Origin: Endozoicomonas montiporae CL-33
Lineage (GTDB): Bacteria > Pseudomonadota > Gammaproteobacteria > Pseudomonadales > Endozoicomonadaceae
Direction: 5' to 3'
NCBI RefSeq assembly: GCF_001583435.1
Contig: NZ_CP013251.1
Span: 3,423,215 to 3,487,214 of the forward strand
DNA length: 64,000 bases
Shown here: positions 17,153-26,554 of the stretch, in pieces
Numbering within the stretch: the first letter of the stretch is position 1
Layout of the letters: every line of letters starts with the position of its first letter
Translations under genes and position numbers: made by a program
The notes under the pieces: model-generated
The model's database searches: none
What the model was told of the DNA's origin: nothing
Seen by the model: only the letters and a program-made list of their open reading frames with translations

Positions 17153-18365
17153 CATCCAGTGCAGCGGCTTTAACTTCATTTAAATGCAGCAGGCGGTCAA
17201 TCAGCGCAGAAAACCATACAGGGCGACCTTCCCGGCTGATGGCTGATAAAGATCGCGCGTCGGGCATCGGCCAGGGCTGCTGCTGACAGAACGAAGCAAG
17301 CTGCATCTGTCGTAAATCCTGCACCAGCACCAGTTCACCCTGATGGCTTTTACAGATAATGCCCTGATGTTGCAGCAAGACAACATATCGCTCCCAGTCC
17401 TCCAGAGACAGCGGCCAGTCGTTTTGCAACAGTTTGAAACTGGCTGTTTTACCCTGACGAAACTGCTGTCGGAACAGTGACAGAATCACCAGAAGCCCCA
17501 AAAGTGGTGGCCAGTGCTCATCTTTTTGCTGCCCCACCGACAGTGTTAAGTTACGCACCAGAACGGCACCCAACAGCACAAGATTCCAACTCAGGTATAT
17601 CCAGATCAGAAACACCGGTACCGCAGCAAAAGCACCATACACCAGCTCGTAAGTGGGCGTCTGGGCAATAAACAGTGCAAACACACTTTTGGCAATTTCC
17701 AGAATCGTGGCAATGGCTAAAGCCCCCGTCAACGCGTATCGAAACGGCACTTTCCGGTTAGGCACAGCGGCATAAAGCAGCGTTAACACCATGGTGCTGA
17801 GCAGTACAGGCATCAGGCGAAGCAACGCAGACTCCGCGCCAAAAAACGCCGTGGTATCCGATACAAATTTCAGGGACGCAAGATAAGACGTGAGCACAAA
17901 ACCCAGCCCTACCAGAAACGGACCAAGGCTCAGAATCGCCCAGTAGAGCAAAAAGCCGGAAACACCACGACGCACCTTATCCACCTGCCACACCTTGTTA
18001 ATGGCTTTGTCTACGGTTTTCAGCATCATAAACGCCGTGACAATCAGAAACACCACGCCGACTGCTGTCAGTTTACGTGCCTGTTGGGAAAAGCTGACCA
18101 GATACGTTTTGACGGTTTCACCGGCAGTGGGGACAAAGTTACTGAAGATAAAAGACTGAACGGTTTCACCAATGCCCTGAAAACTGGGAATAGCCGACAG
18201 CAGGCTGTAAGTCACTGTCATTAACGGCACCACGGCGAACAGCGTGGTATAAGTAAGCGCTGCCGCACTGTCCATACAGCCATTGTTAACAAAGCGCTCA
18301 ACCGTTGACTTGATAAACAACACTAGTTGCTTAATAGAACGTAGGGAAAAACCTGGCCTGACCAT
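17124..18365 (-). CDS. yihY: YihY/BrkB-family inner-membrane protein
   Basis: A 413-residue protein whose first 290 residues have about six membrane segments and the family pattern A-A-A-L-T-Y-T-T-L-F-A-V-V-P-L (about 35-50). They also carry V-D-K-A-I-N-K-V-W and the closing W-I-Y-L-S-W-N-L-V-L-L-G-A. The last 120 residues form a soluble domain common in marine gammaproteobacterial members. The family was once annotated as ribonuclease BN, but that is no longer supported and the function is unknown. GAGGAG lies eight bases before the start. Confidence 0.9.
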   Translation of the reverse strand: MVRPGFSLRSIKQLVLFIKSTVERFVNNGCMDSAAALTYTTLFAVVPLMTVTYSLLSAIPSFQGIGETVQSFIFSNFVPTAGETVKTYLVSFSQQARKLTAVGVVFLIVTAFMMLKTVDKAINKVWQVDKVRRGVSGFLLYWAILSLGPFLVGLGFVLTSYLASLKFVSDTTAFFGAESALLRLMPVLLSTMVLTLLYAAVPNRKVPFRYALTGALAIATILEIAKSVFALFIAQTPTYELVYGAFAAVPVFLIWIYLSWNLVLLGAVLVRNLTLSVGQQKDEHWPPLLGLLVILSLFRQQFRQGKTASFKLLQNDWPLSLEDWERYVVLLQHQGIICKSHQGELVLVQDLRQMQLASFCQQQPWPMPDARSLSAISREGRPVWFSALIDRLLHLNEVKAAALDVNLDELYQS

Positions 18366-18387
18366 GGGCTGCTCCTCAGCACGCTGA

Positions 18388-18414
18388 GAGTAAAGGCAAG
18401 CAGAGCCTTTACTC
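18388..18414 (-). terminator. Hairpin between DUF4136 lipoprotein and yihY genes
   Basis: GAGTAAAGGC (18388-18397) pairs perfectly with GCCTTTACTC (18405-18414). There is no T run, so it may be a rho-assisted terminator or an mRNA-stabilising stem downstream of the DUF4136 gene. Confidence 0.5.
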
Positions 18415-18433
18415 TTGTTATCGGCTCAGGATA

Positions 18434-19000
18434 TCAGCTACCGGAGGTTGGCGGAAAGCCTTTAAGAATGGCATCTACAGCTTTATTAATCTGCTCGGTG
18501 CGTTTTTCGGGGGTAGAACGGTCAGGAATACGAGCCTGGGAACGCCCACGCCAGACTAATTCTTTACTGGCAGGATCAATAAAATCGACCATCAGCGAAC
18601 CTTCCTCGTAATCCCTTACGCGGGTTTCGGTTTGAAAGCCCATGCCCCAGCTGCTGTAGCCATAACCCAGCGAAGTGGACACCTGATTTTCTTCCCGGCG
18701 GGTTTTGGTTTTGCTGAGATAGTTCACCAGAAAATCGGCATCCGATTGTTTCACTTCTCTGAAACCTTTAGCCTGCAAATCCCGGTTGACGGCTGCCCGC
18801 ACCCGACGATCCTGCAAACCGTCCAGATGGTAGACGGATGACTGTTCCTGATCGACGGGCAACCAGGCATAGGTTTTCCAGCCAGCCATCTGCTGTCTGG
18901 CTTTTGCCGACATATCATAATCCCAGTCAACCCTCTGGCTGGCACACCCAGCCAGTATCAGAGCCAGACAGCACACCAGCCAATGCCTGTTGCGTAACAT
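18434..19000 (-). CDS. DUF4136 lipoprotein
   Basis: A 188-residue envelope lipoprotein. The lipobox L-A-G-C lies at about residue 18, followed by the DUF4136 domain: the opening V-D-W-D-Y-D, K-T-Y-A-W-L-P, D-F-L-V-N-Y and a closing A-V-D-A-I-L-K-G-F-P-P. DUF4136 proteins are outer-membrane-associated and of unknown function. The start at 19000 gives a proper signal peptide and has GAGAAG eight bases upstream. The longer frame from 19129 has no signal sequence at its start. Confidence 0.9.
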   Translation of the reverse strand: MLRNRHWLVCCLALILAGCASQRVDWDYDMSAKARQQMAGWKTYAWLPVDQEQSSVYHLDGLQDRRVRAAVNRDLQAKGFREVKQSDADFLVNYLSKTKTRREENQVSTSLGYGYSSWGMGFQTETRVRDYEEGSLMVDFIDPASKELVWRGRSQARIPDRSTPEKRTEQINKAVDAILKGFPPTSGS

Positions 19001-19192
19001 AATGATGCTTCTCAATTGTGTTTGCGACCGAAGCCAGAGCATATTCGTTCTTGTTAACACTCGCCAGTTTGATGCTGACAAATTACACAATATTTGCCTG
19101 CTGCCAGAGGCTCTTAAACAGTTGTACAAAAACAGAATCGGGTTTAGTCTTCATCTGAATAAAAAAGCGTATAAAAACGAGGAGTGCTCTTC

Positions 19193-19540
19193 ATGGCGGT
19201 TACCCTTTATCACAACCCGCGTTGTTCCAAATCGCGCCAGACTCTGGCTTTGCTGGAAGAAAAAGGCATCAGCCCGAACATCGTACTGTACCTCGAAACG
19301 CCTCCTGACCAAAAAACCCTTCAGACACTGCTGAAACAACTCGGCTTGTCAGCCAGAGAATTACTCAGGAAAGGCGAACAGGAATACAAAGACAACCATC
19401 TGAAAAACCCGGAACTGGATGATGACGCGCTGATTAAGGCAATGGTGCAATACCCGAAACTGATAGAGCGCCCCATCGTCGTGCATAACGGGCAGGCACG
19501 TATTGGCAGACCGCCAGAGTCGGTATTAGAAATTCTCTAA
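19193..19540 (+). CDS. arsC: ArsC-family arsenate reductase (glutaredoxin-type)
   Basis: A 115-residue thioredoxin-fold protein that reduces arsenate to arsenite with glutathione and glutaredoxin. The catalytic cysteine is in Y-H-N-P-R-C-S-K-S-R-Q-T, and the family arginines lie in L-I-E-R-P-I-V and A-R-I-G-R-P-P-E. The ATG at 19193 has GAGGAG nine bases upstream. It stands without arsenic-resistance partners and next to a DUF2069 gene, which is the usual chromosomal setting of this housekeeping type. A physiological role other than arsenate reduction is possible. Confidence 0.93.
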   Translation: MAVTLYHNPRCSKSRQTLALLEEKGISPNIVLYLETPPDQKTLQTLLKQLGLSARELLRKGEQEYKDNHLKNPELDDDALIKAMVQYPKLIERPIVVHNGQARIGRPPESVLEIL

Positions 19541-19560
19541 AGGGAACCTTTTTAGACAAC

Positions 19561-19938
19561 GTGAATAATTCAACAATAACGAAGAAAGCCGCTTTCGCTT
19601 ATCAGTTAACCATGGGCCTATACGCTGCTCTGGTGATGACATTGCTGGCTGAAACCTGGTGGCTGAATCCGCCACCCGGTTCCAGACTGGCTATCACTGC
19701 GATTCAGCTGATCCCACTGATGCTGCCATTACCGGGGTTATTGCAGCGAAGGCCCAGATCGGGTGCATGGTTGTGCTTTATTCTGTGTTTCTACTTTATC
19801 AGCGGCGTACTTTCCGTTTCGGCCCATCCGGATTCACCACACGGCTGGTTAACCGCCAGCATAAGCTGCCTTCTGTTCAGTGTGTCACTGTTGTTTATTC
19901 GCTGGCAGAGTCAGTCAATGAACAGCCAGGGCGCTTAA
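19561..19938 (+). CDS. DUF2069 membrane protein
   Basis: A 125-residue inner-membrane protein with four predicted membrane segments. The family features are visible: A-E-T-W-W-L-N-P-P near residue 31, a short basic loop R-R-P-R-S-G and F-Y-F-I-S-G-V. The function is unknown. It starts with GTG at 19561, 20 bases after arsC, and probably forms a two-gene unit with it. Its end overlaps the convergent DUF748 gene by four bases. Confidence 0.87.
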   Translation: MNNSTITKKAAFAYQLTMGLYAALVMTLLAETWWLNPPPGSRLAITAIQLIPLMLPLPGLLQRRPRSGAWLCFILCFYFISGVLSVSAHPDSPHGWLTASISCLLFSVSLLFIRWQSQSMNSQGA

Positions 19939-22040
19939 TAAAGAAGCTTCAAGTGCATCTGAGCCTGACCATCCACCACGCGGGCAGGCTCTATGTGCAG
20001 GCGATTGCTGTCAACGCCCGCTTCCATCAGGCAGTTTTTAATGGTTTCAGCACGCTCTTCTGCCAGTGTTTGCAGACTTTCAGGCTTCAGCGGCCAGTTG
20101 TTCACCAACCAGTTTTCTGCCTTGGCAACACGCTGTTGCTGAGTCTCATCACCAATATCAGGAAGGCGGCGATTATGAATTCTCAGATACATCTGCTCAA
20201 CCAGTCGCTGACGGGTTTGCAGAGGAATACTGCGAACAGTGTCGGGGGCTTTCTTATCAGATTCGTTATTGTTTGCAGGCTTCTTTGAAACAACCGCATA
20301 CAGCTCCAGCAAGTCTGCATTCAGCTCTGCCCGTGCCAACCCTTTTCTGTCATCCTTCAGGGATGCCAGCCCCTGAAACGATAAATCCAGTGCCGGTCTG
20401 CGGTTCAGAATATTGGTCCACTGGTTAACCGTTTGTTCTGACTCGTCGCACAGCAGGGCGCGCCCGGGTTTGTAACCAATCTCTTCAGTCAGTGGTTCCT
20501 CACTCCCCGATAGCCGGTTCAGATATTGATAAGGCTCATTCGTCACCCTTTTAAAACTGCTGTTAATGCTTTCTTTGAACCGTCTGACCAGAGCAGACGT
20601 CAGTGGTTCATCAGCCAGTTTTCGCTGCGGTAATGAAACAACAATCCTGCCTTTGTTGTCCGTCATGGCTGCCCGGATCAAAGACAGATTCCAGTCACTC
20701 GCAGAAGTACTGCCCGGCTTCGCCTGAAACCGGGTAAACGTCAAACGACCTTTGGCCATTTTCTCACCCATTCCGGCACCCCATACCAGCTGCAGGGACG
20801 CATTGGCCTGACTGCCTGACAAATCATAGCCAGCAACTGTTCGTCCAGAAGGCGGCAGTTTAGCAAGATCGATTTTTTTCAAACCGAATCGGGCACTGCC
20901 CTGACCGTCGGCGTTAACCATCGCGTCCAACGCAACAGGTACACCCCGAGAAGCCAGAGCAGTGGCTTTTAACGTCACTGCAGATTCATTCGTAAAGCCA
21001 AGCTGCCCGTTAAGATGACTCAGCTCTGCTTTGCCATTTTTATCTGACCACTGCGAAGGCTGAGTAAACAGATTCAGTCGTTTGAGTTCCAGTTGGGAAA
21101 ATGGTGACAACAGCCCAGGCAAAGAGCCCAGTGCCTGTTGATTCAGCAGAACATCCGCATCGTTGAGAGACCCCTTCACCACAGAGACCTGCTCATCGGA
21201 CAGTGAAAAGCCCAGCAGTTCCAGTTCTTCCCAGCGAATTTTCTGGGTATCGGAAAAACTCATGCTGCCCTGACTCAATACCGCAGTTCCCTCCAGGTGG
21301 CTTCCAGTATCGGGAGACCAAAAAAAACTCTGGCTTGCGCTCACGGTCACCTGCTCCCACTGTTCAAACCGTTCGCCCGGAAACACACCCCTGATGGTTT
21401 CCAGAGGCACGCTGCGAATATCAAGCTCTCCATTCAACTCGCCACTGTTCAGGTTAAACAAACCATTAAACGCCCAGTCACCTTTATTCAGCAAGCCATC
21501 CACATCCAATCGCAAATCGCCATCATTGTCGGTCAGCACCTGCATAGACTGATAAGCGAGAGAAGCAGCCACTGGCTGTATTCCACTGCGTGACAGATAA
21601 AGACCGCCTTTACCGAGTTCAAACGATTTGACTGCTGTCATCAAGTATTCGCGCAGTGGCGAAAGTTCAGCCTGAGCAGCACTGCCCAGCCGCTCCAGAT
21701 CGACACTGATAAAAGGACTTTCAAAATAAAGACGGGTCAGCTGTAAGGTGTTAGCAGAACCCAGTTGTGACAGGGGAATATGCACGTGCACTTCATCGGC
21801 ACTGATCTGCAGACCGGGCGCCAGAAACAGGTCGGTGTCTTTTAACAGTAATTCACCGGAAAACAGCGAATAATCGACCCTGACTGGCAGAATTTTAACG
21901 CCAGACTCACGAGAAAGCCTGTCAAGGAAGTGATGAGCGAGACGCCCCGGTAAAAGAAACCAGACGGACAAAAAGGTCAGAAAGATAAGCAGCCCGGTTA
22001 TGACACCCGCAAACCAACGGGACTGCGTCTGTTTTTGCAT
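19935..22040 (-). CDS. DUF748/AsmA-like envelope protein
   Basis: A 701-residue protein with one N-terminal membrane anchor (about residues 10-30) and a long periplasmic region rich in beta-strand repeats, as in AsmA-like proteins that may move or organise lipids between membranes. Segments such as L-R-L-D-V-D-G-L-L-N-K-G-D-W-A-F-N-G and the C-terminal L-R-I-H-N-R-R-L-P-D fit DUF748. The start at 22040 has AGAGAG upstream and gives a standard anchor. It lies downstream of hda on the same strand with a short gap. The exact function is unknown. Confidence 0.75.
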   Translation of the reverse strand: MQKQTQSRWFAGVITGLLIFLTFLSVWFLLPGRLAHHFLDRLSRESGVKILPVRVDYSLFSGELLLKDTDLFLAPGLQISADEVHVHIPLSQLGSANTLQLTRLYFESPFISVDLERLGSAAQAELSPLREYLMTAVKSFELGKGGLYLSRSGIQPVAASLAYQSMQVLTDNDGDLRLDVDGLLNKGDWAFNGLFNLNSGELNGELDIRSVPLETIRGVFPGERFEQWEQVTVSASQSFFWSPDTGSHLEGTAVLSQGSMSFSDTQKIRWEELELLGFSLSDEQVSVVKGSLNDADVLLNQQALGSLPGLLSPFSQLELKRLNLFTQPSQWSDKNGKAELSHLNGQLGFTNESAVTLKATALASRGVPVALDAMVNADGQGSARFGLKKIDLAKLPPSGRTVAGYDLSGSQANASLQLVWGAGMGEKMAKGRLTFTRFQAKPGSTSASDWNLSLIRAAMTDNKGRIVVSLPQRKLADEPLTSALVRRFKESINSSFKRVTNEPYQYLNRLSGSEEPLTEEIGYKPGRALLCDESEQTVNQWTNILNRRPALDLSFQGLASLKDDRKGLARAELNADLLELYAVVSKKPANNNESDKKAPDTVRSIPLQTRQRLVEQMYLRIHNRRLPDIGDETQQQRVAKAENWLVNNWPLKPESLQTLAEERAETIKNCLMEAGVDSNRLHIEPARVVDGQAQMHLKLLY

Positions 22041-22127
22041 AAACACTCTCTGGTTACGGTACTGACAGATCACCGCTATGAACGTTCGGCTTCAACAGAC
22101 GCAGCAGAACGGACAGGTGATCCCGAT

Positions 22128-22844
22128 TTACCAGCTAAGAACCTGTTTAACAAAGGGAATGGTCAGCTTTCTTTTCGCTCTCAACGAGGCGCTATCAAGC
22201 TTCTGAAGAATCCTGAACAGGTGACCCATATCGCGATTACTGCGATAGATAATAAAGCGGGCAACATCTTCATTCATATCCAGCCCGCGCAGGTGAGCCC
22301 GCAACTGCAAGGCAGCCACTTTCTCTTTATCGCTTAGCGGCTGAACCTGAAACACAACCCCCCAGCTGAGCCGGGAAACCAGATCTGGCAGCTCTATTTT
22401 TAATGCCTTGGGAGGCCCCTCAGCCGCTACCAGCAGGCGGGTATTGGCATCACGCAGGCGATTAAACAGGTCAAACAGGGCTTCTTCCCATTCAGGAATA
22501 CCTGCAGCCGCATTGATATTATCAATACAGACCAACTGCAGACTTTCCATTCCTTCCAAAAGTTTTGAAGGATAGTGCACCAGCTCATTCATGGGCAGAT
22601 AAATACTGCGCCCGTGGCGACTATCGACTTGATGGCAGGCAGCCTGCAGCAAATGGCTGCAACCGACACCACTGGAACCATACAGATAAATAAACTGCTC
22701 AGTTTCTATGCCGGGAACCTGTCGATCAATATCCAGCATATTAACCAATGCAGCATTCTGTCCGCTGAAAAAATTAGCGAATGTGGCATCGTCCCTTAAC
22801 TGGACGCTGAGCGGCAATTGCACAGGCAGACTCATATACGACAT
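22128..22844 (-). CDS. hda: DnaA regulatory inactivator Hda
   Basis: A 238-residue DnaA-like AAA+ protein that, with the DNA-loaded sliding clamp, triggers ATP hydrolysis by DnaA and so prevents re-initiation. The N-terminal Q-L-P-L-S-V-Q-L carries the clamp-binding motif. The AAA+ core shows Y-G-S-S-G-V-G-C-S-H-L-L, the Walker B-like V-C-I-D-N-I-N and a sensor region. The P-loop lysine is replaced by cysteine; Hda from Escherichia coli also lacks it, having arginine. It sits downstream of the PerM-like gene, as in pseudomonads. Confidence 0.92.
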   Translation of the reverse strand: MSYMSLPVQLPLSVQLRDDATFANFFSGQNAALVNMLDIDRQVPGIETEQFIYLYGSSGVGCSHLLQAACHQVDSRHGRSIYLPMNELVHYPSKLLEGMESLQLVCIDNINAAAGIPEWEEALFDLFNRLRDANTRLLVAAEGPPKALKIELPDLVSRLSWGVVFQVQPLSDKEKVAALQLRAHLRGLDMNEDVARFIIYRSNRDMGHLFRILQKLDSASLRAKRKLTIPFVKQVLSW

Positions 22845-22953
22845 CAGGCAATGGATTGAGTGTATTTCACAAAGACTGGCAACGTATTAATAACGCTACA
22901 GCCCCTGACTTTTCTGGCACCGGTGTTAGGTATTCTGTTACACCCATCATGGC

Positions 22954-24033
22954 TCACTCCTCAGGCATTTCACCAGGCTCGCCCGCATGATAAAGGTCAC
23001 TTGCCTTGTAATTCCGGTGCAGATGACGCAAGAGTACCATAATAATTGCAGCAAGTGGCAGTGCAATCAGCATGCCAATGAAACCAAACAGCTGTCCACC
23101 TGCCATTAAGGCAAAAATAACAGCGACCGGGTGCAAACCAATTTTATCCCCAACCAGCCATGGCGTAAGGACATAGCCTTCCAGCATCTGCCCCACGGTA
23201 AACACAGCCGTCACGGCCAGTAAAGCCCAGTATTGGTCAAACTGAAACAGTGCAACAATGATCGCCGTGGCAAAACCGACAAAAAAGCCCATATAGGGAA
23301 TGATGCTTGCCAGCCCTGCCAACAGACCAATCAGCATAGCGAACTGCAGACCGATCAGCCACAAGCCAGCGCCATAAATTACACCGAGCGCCAGCATAAC
23401 CATTAATTGCCCTTTTAGAAAGGCTCCCAGTACTTCATCACACTCTTTTGACAAACTGACCACCTCTGACTCCATGTTCAGAGGCATCATCAGCCGAAGG
23501 TGAAGCATCATTTTGTCCCAGTCCCTGAGCAGATAAAACGTGACCACCGGCACCAGAAACAGGTTAACAACAAAACCGGCAATCGCCAGCCCTGAGCTTG
23601 TTACCTTACGACTCAGATCCGCAATAATACCACCGGTTTGCTGCCACTCCGTGGCCAGCTGCCTGACCACCACACTAAGGTCAAACCACTCCGGATCAAC
23701 ATCGATATACAACAGCAGTTCAGGTACCAGATTGTTACGCACCCAGGCTTCCCAGACCGGTAGCAGCTGCACCACCGTTTTAACCTGATGAAACAACGCC
23801 GGAATCAACACCAGCAACATCAGCAGACCGGCCATAAACAAAGCCAGGAAGACCACCGTCACCGACAGAGACCGGCTCATGCCCATTTTTTCCAGCCTGT
23901 CAGCCACCGGATCTGCCAGATAGGCCAGCACCAGGCTGACCATAAAAGGCGCAAGAATCGGACTCAGAAAATGAATGACTACGCCTGTGGCCAATGCCAC
24001 ACCGGCCAGCATCCAGCGTTGTTGTATGGTCAT
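22954..24033 (-). CDS. AI-2E family transporter (PerM-like)
   Basis: A 359-residue inner-membrane protein with about eight membrane segments. Family landmarks are L-A-Y-L-A-D-P-V (about 36), the long central amphipathic region, and P-Y-M-G-F-F-V-G, then G-D-K-I-G-L-H-P-V and A-L-P-L-A-A-I-I near the end. The family includes TqsA, an autoinducer-2 exporter, and several cation/proton exchangers, so the substrate cannot be assigned. Position between DUF2066 and hda matches the conserved order in related bacteria. Confidence 0.9.
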   Translation of the reverse strand: MTIQQRWMLAGVALATGVVIHFLSPILAPFMVSLVLAYLADPVADRLEKMGMSRSLSVTVVFLALFMAGLLMLLVLIPALFHQVKTVVQLLPVWEAWVRNNLVPELLLYIDVDPEWFDLSVVVRQLATEWQQTGGIIADLSRKVTSSGLAIAGFVVNLFLVPVVTFYLLRDWDKMMLHLRLMMPLNMESEVVSLSKECDEVLGAFLKGQLMVMLALGVIYGAGLWLIGLQFAMLIGLLAGLASIIPYMGFFVGFATAIIVALFQFDQYWALLAVTAVFTVGQMLEGYVLTPWLVGDKIGLHPVAVIFALMAGGQLFGFIGMLIALPLAAIIMVLLRHLHRNYKASDLYHAGEPGEMPEE

Positions 24034-24086
24034 ACCCAGTCCTGTGACATTATTTTTGTTATTTGTTGACTGTCGTCAGCTTCTTG

Positions 24087-25178
24087 TTATCGTCCCCGCC
24101 AGCGATAATGCAGAACACTCTCGCCACTGCCTGTTACTGACTGATCATTGGATTCAAGCTTTTGTAGCTGCCGCCCAAGGGCTATAGAGTCGGACAACTG
24201 ATCAACAGTACCGTCAATCGTCAGCTCCAGCTCCAGCTGATCCCCCAGCACCCGCTTCACCATAACATTCCTGACAGCCGTCAGCCCTTCAACATAAGCA
24301 ATGGCTGCGGCATACGCCGGAGTACTGCCAGTGCCATCAATAAGTAAAATGGGGTTTTCACTGTTTCCGGCAATGACGGCATAGTGTCTCGACAGTGTGT
24401 TGCCCACCAGGTCCGCCATCGCCAGAGCAACCCCCCGGGCACTCAGGTCATCAACGCTGGCATCAAAACGCTGATTCCGGAACAACAACATCAGACGGCC
24501 ATTGTACCGCGCACCCTTCTCTGTTTTGCGCACCGACAGCCGGCCACCCAGTATCGATTCAGAACCGTAACGGACAGAGGCTTCGGTCAGTTTGCTGGAA
24601 AACAGTCCCCAGACATCCACTGCACTAATAGCAAGGTTATCGTCAAAATCCATCACCGGAAATATCAATGGTAAAGCCCGCTGTTCAAACACCTGATTAA
24701 TGGATTCAGACAGTAACGATGGCGAGCCACTGCTCTGAATCTGACGACGTCCGGCGTCATCAATAGCAAGCCACATCAGGGTCGTCGAACGATTGCCACC
24801 CCAGATACCCAGACCATTGCTTCGCAGCAGCTGGGAAATGGCCTTCTCATCGAACTGGGTCACCAGCATCAACTGACGCTGCCCATCTGCTTCATCCCGA
24901 CGATAACTGAAGCCCTGCAGATAACCGGTCGCTTTCTGAAGCGCACTTTTCACCGCCGGATTCGACAGCGTCTGACGCTGCCCGGTCACCCGTACCAGCA
25001 CTTCTGACATCGCCCTGGACGTTGCCCGATTTCGATCGCTGCTGCCCTGACTGTCTACAGGCACCTCCACCTGATACAGGTCATTGCCACGGGAAGCCTG
25101 GGACTGACCGGGCATCAACACCGCAGACAGCAGCAAACACACCACTAACATCCATGACTGGCGGGTAAGCCCCGACAT
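24087..25178 (-). CDS. DUF2066 exported protein
   Basis: A 363-residue protein with an N-terminal signal (about residues 8-28, cleavage near S-Q-A-S-R). It then has the DUF2066 features L-Y-Q-V-E-V-P-V and A-M-S-E-V-L-V-R-V-T-G, with W-L-A-I-D-D further on. The function is unknown. The start at 25178 has AGGAAG six bases upstream and is better than the upstream in-frame starts to 25238. It is transcribed divergently from purM, a pairing conserved in many gammaproteobacteria. Confidence 0.88.
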   Translation of the reverse strand: MSGLTRQSWMLVVCLLLSAVLMPGQSQASRGNDLYQVEVPVDSQGSSDRNRATSRAMSEVLVRVTGQRQTLSNPAVKSALQKATGYLQGFSYRRDEADGQRQLMLVTQFDEKAISQLLRSNGLGIWGGNRSTTLMWLAIDDAGRRQIQSSGSPSLLSESINQVFEQRALPLIFPVMDFDDNLAISAVDVWGLFSSKLTEASVRYGSESILGGRLSVRKTEKGARYNGRLMLLFRNQRFDASVDDLSARGVALAMADLVGNTLSRHYAVIAGNSENPILLIDGTGSTPAYAAAIAYVEGLTAVRNVMVKRVLGDQLELELTIDGTVDQLSDSIALGRQLQKLESNDQSVTGSGESVLHYRWRGR

Positions 25179-25388
25179 CGGACTTCCTGAAAACTTCAAA
25201 CCTTTCACCACACAAGAAGCCATGACAGCTAACGACATGTCTGGAACCCTGAAAACTTATCAAAAGGTGATTTTGCCATAACAAACCGACACACAACAGG
25301 TAAAAACTCGCAACATCGCCCAGCTTTACGCTAGAATGCCGTCTCTGATCATTGACCCTCTACATCGACAGGTGCGGAACCACCTCTT

Positions 25389-26438
25389 ATGAGTAAAATC
25401 GACCTCGATTCTTCTGAAAACTCTCTAAGCTACAAAGACGCAGGCGTAGACATCAGTGCAGGCAACACACTGGTTGAACGTATCAAGCACGTAGCAAAGG
25501 CCACCCGACGCCCGGAAGTCATGGGTGGACTGGGCGGCTTCGGCGCCCTTTGCCAGATTCCTGCAGGCTATAAAGAACCCATTCTGGTTTCCGGTACTGA
25601 CGGCGTTGGCACCAAGCTGAAGCTGGCCATGGACCTTGAAAAGCACGACACCATTGGCATCGATCTGGTGGCCATGTGTGTCAACGACCTTCTGGTCTGC
25701 GGTGCCGAACCTCTGTTCTTCCTCGACTATTACGCAACAGGCAAGCTGAACGTCGATGTCGCAGAACAGGTCGTCACCGGCATTGGCAATGGCTGCGAAC
25801 AGTCAGGCTGCGCCCTGATTGGTGGTGAAACAGCTGAAATGCCCGGCATGTACCAGGGCGAAGACTACGATCTGGCGGGCTTCTGTGTCGGCATTGTGGA
25901 AAAAGAAGACATTATCGACGGCTCTAAAGTCGCCGCCGGCGATGTACTGATCGGCCTGAAATCCAGCGGCCCGCACTCTAACGGTTACTCGTTGATCCGA
26001 AAAGTTCTGGAAGTCACCAACGCCGACCTGAACCAGACCGTGGATGGCAAGCCGTTGTCTGAAGCTTTGCTGGCACCTACCCGTATTTATGTTAAATCCC
26101 TGCTGCAGCTGTGCAAAGAAATGCCGGTTCACGCCATGGCACACATTACCGGGGGCGGTTTGACTGAAAACCTGCCAAGGGTAATACCTGAAGGTTGCCG
26201 CGCAGTCATCAACACCGACAGCTGGGACATTCCGGAAGTCTTTCGCTTCCTGCAAAAAGGTGGAAACATCGCCCAGTCAGAAATGTACCTGACTTTCAAC
26301 TGCGGTGTCGGCATAATCGTCTGCGTACCTGCAGAGCAGGCAGACCAGGCCGTTGCCCGACTGAACGAACTGGGTGAAGAGGCTTTTGTCATAGGTCATA
26401 TGGAAGCAGGTGAAGGCGAACAGGTTGTTTATCGATAG
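25389..26438 (+). CDS. purM: Phosphoribosylformylglycinamidine cyclo-ligase (AIR synthetase)
   Basis: A 349-residue cytoplasmic enzyme that closes the imidazole ring to give aminoimidazole ribonucleotide in purine synthesis. Characteristic segments are [38 protein letters not shown] and [11 protein letters not shown]. Length is standard. It is followed by purN and a DUF3108 gene on the same strand, as in pseudomonads, but a palindromic repeat lies between purM and purN. Confidence 0.98.
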   Translation: MSKIDLDSSENSLSYKDAGVDISAGNTLVERIKHVAKATRRPEVMGGLGGFGALCQIPAGYKEPILVSGTDGVGTKLKLAMDLEKHDTIGIDLVAMCVNDLLVCGAEPLFFLDYYATGKLNVDVAEQVVTGIGNGCEQSGCALIGGETAEMPGMYQGEDYDLAGFCVGIVEKEDIIDGSKVAAGDVLIGLKSSGPHSNGYSLIRKVLEVTNADLNQTVDGKPLSEALLAPTRIYVKSLLQLCKEMPVHAMAHITGGGLTENLPRVIPEGCRAVINTDSWDIPEVFRFLQKGGNIAQSEMYLTFNCGVGIIVCVPAEQADQAVARLNELGEEAFVIGHMEAGEGEQVVYR

Positions 26439-26473
26439 TTTTGCCTGACACACTGTTTCAATAACCTTAATAC

Positions 26474-26508
26474 GTAGGTTGGGACGAACGAAGTGATTCC
26501 CAACCTAC
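26474..26508. repeat. Short palindromic repeat (REP-like), copy 1
   Basis: GTAGGTTGGGA and its inverse ATTCCCAACCTAC flank CGAACGAAGTG. The same motif recurs at 47211-47297 and 48502-48554. It sits in the purM-purN spacer and could form an mRNA stem or partial terminator. Confidence 0.85.
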
Positions 26509-26554
26509 ACAAATACCCGAAACACAATAGCCATTACAATAAAGAGCCATCACC

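Noticed and set aside
19659..20288. 209-codon plus-strand frame
   Set aside because: Overlaps DUF2069 in another frame and the antisense of DUF748; both neighbours are supported by family features.
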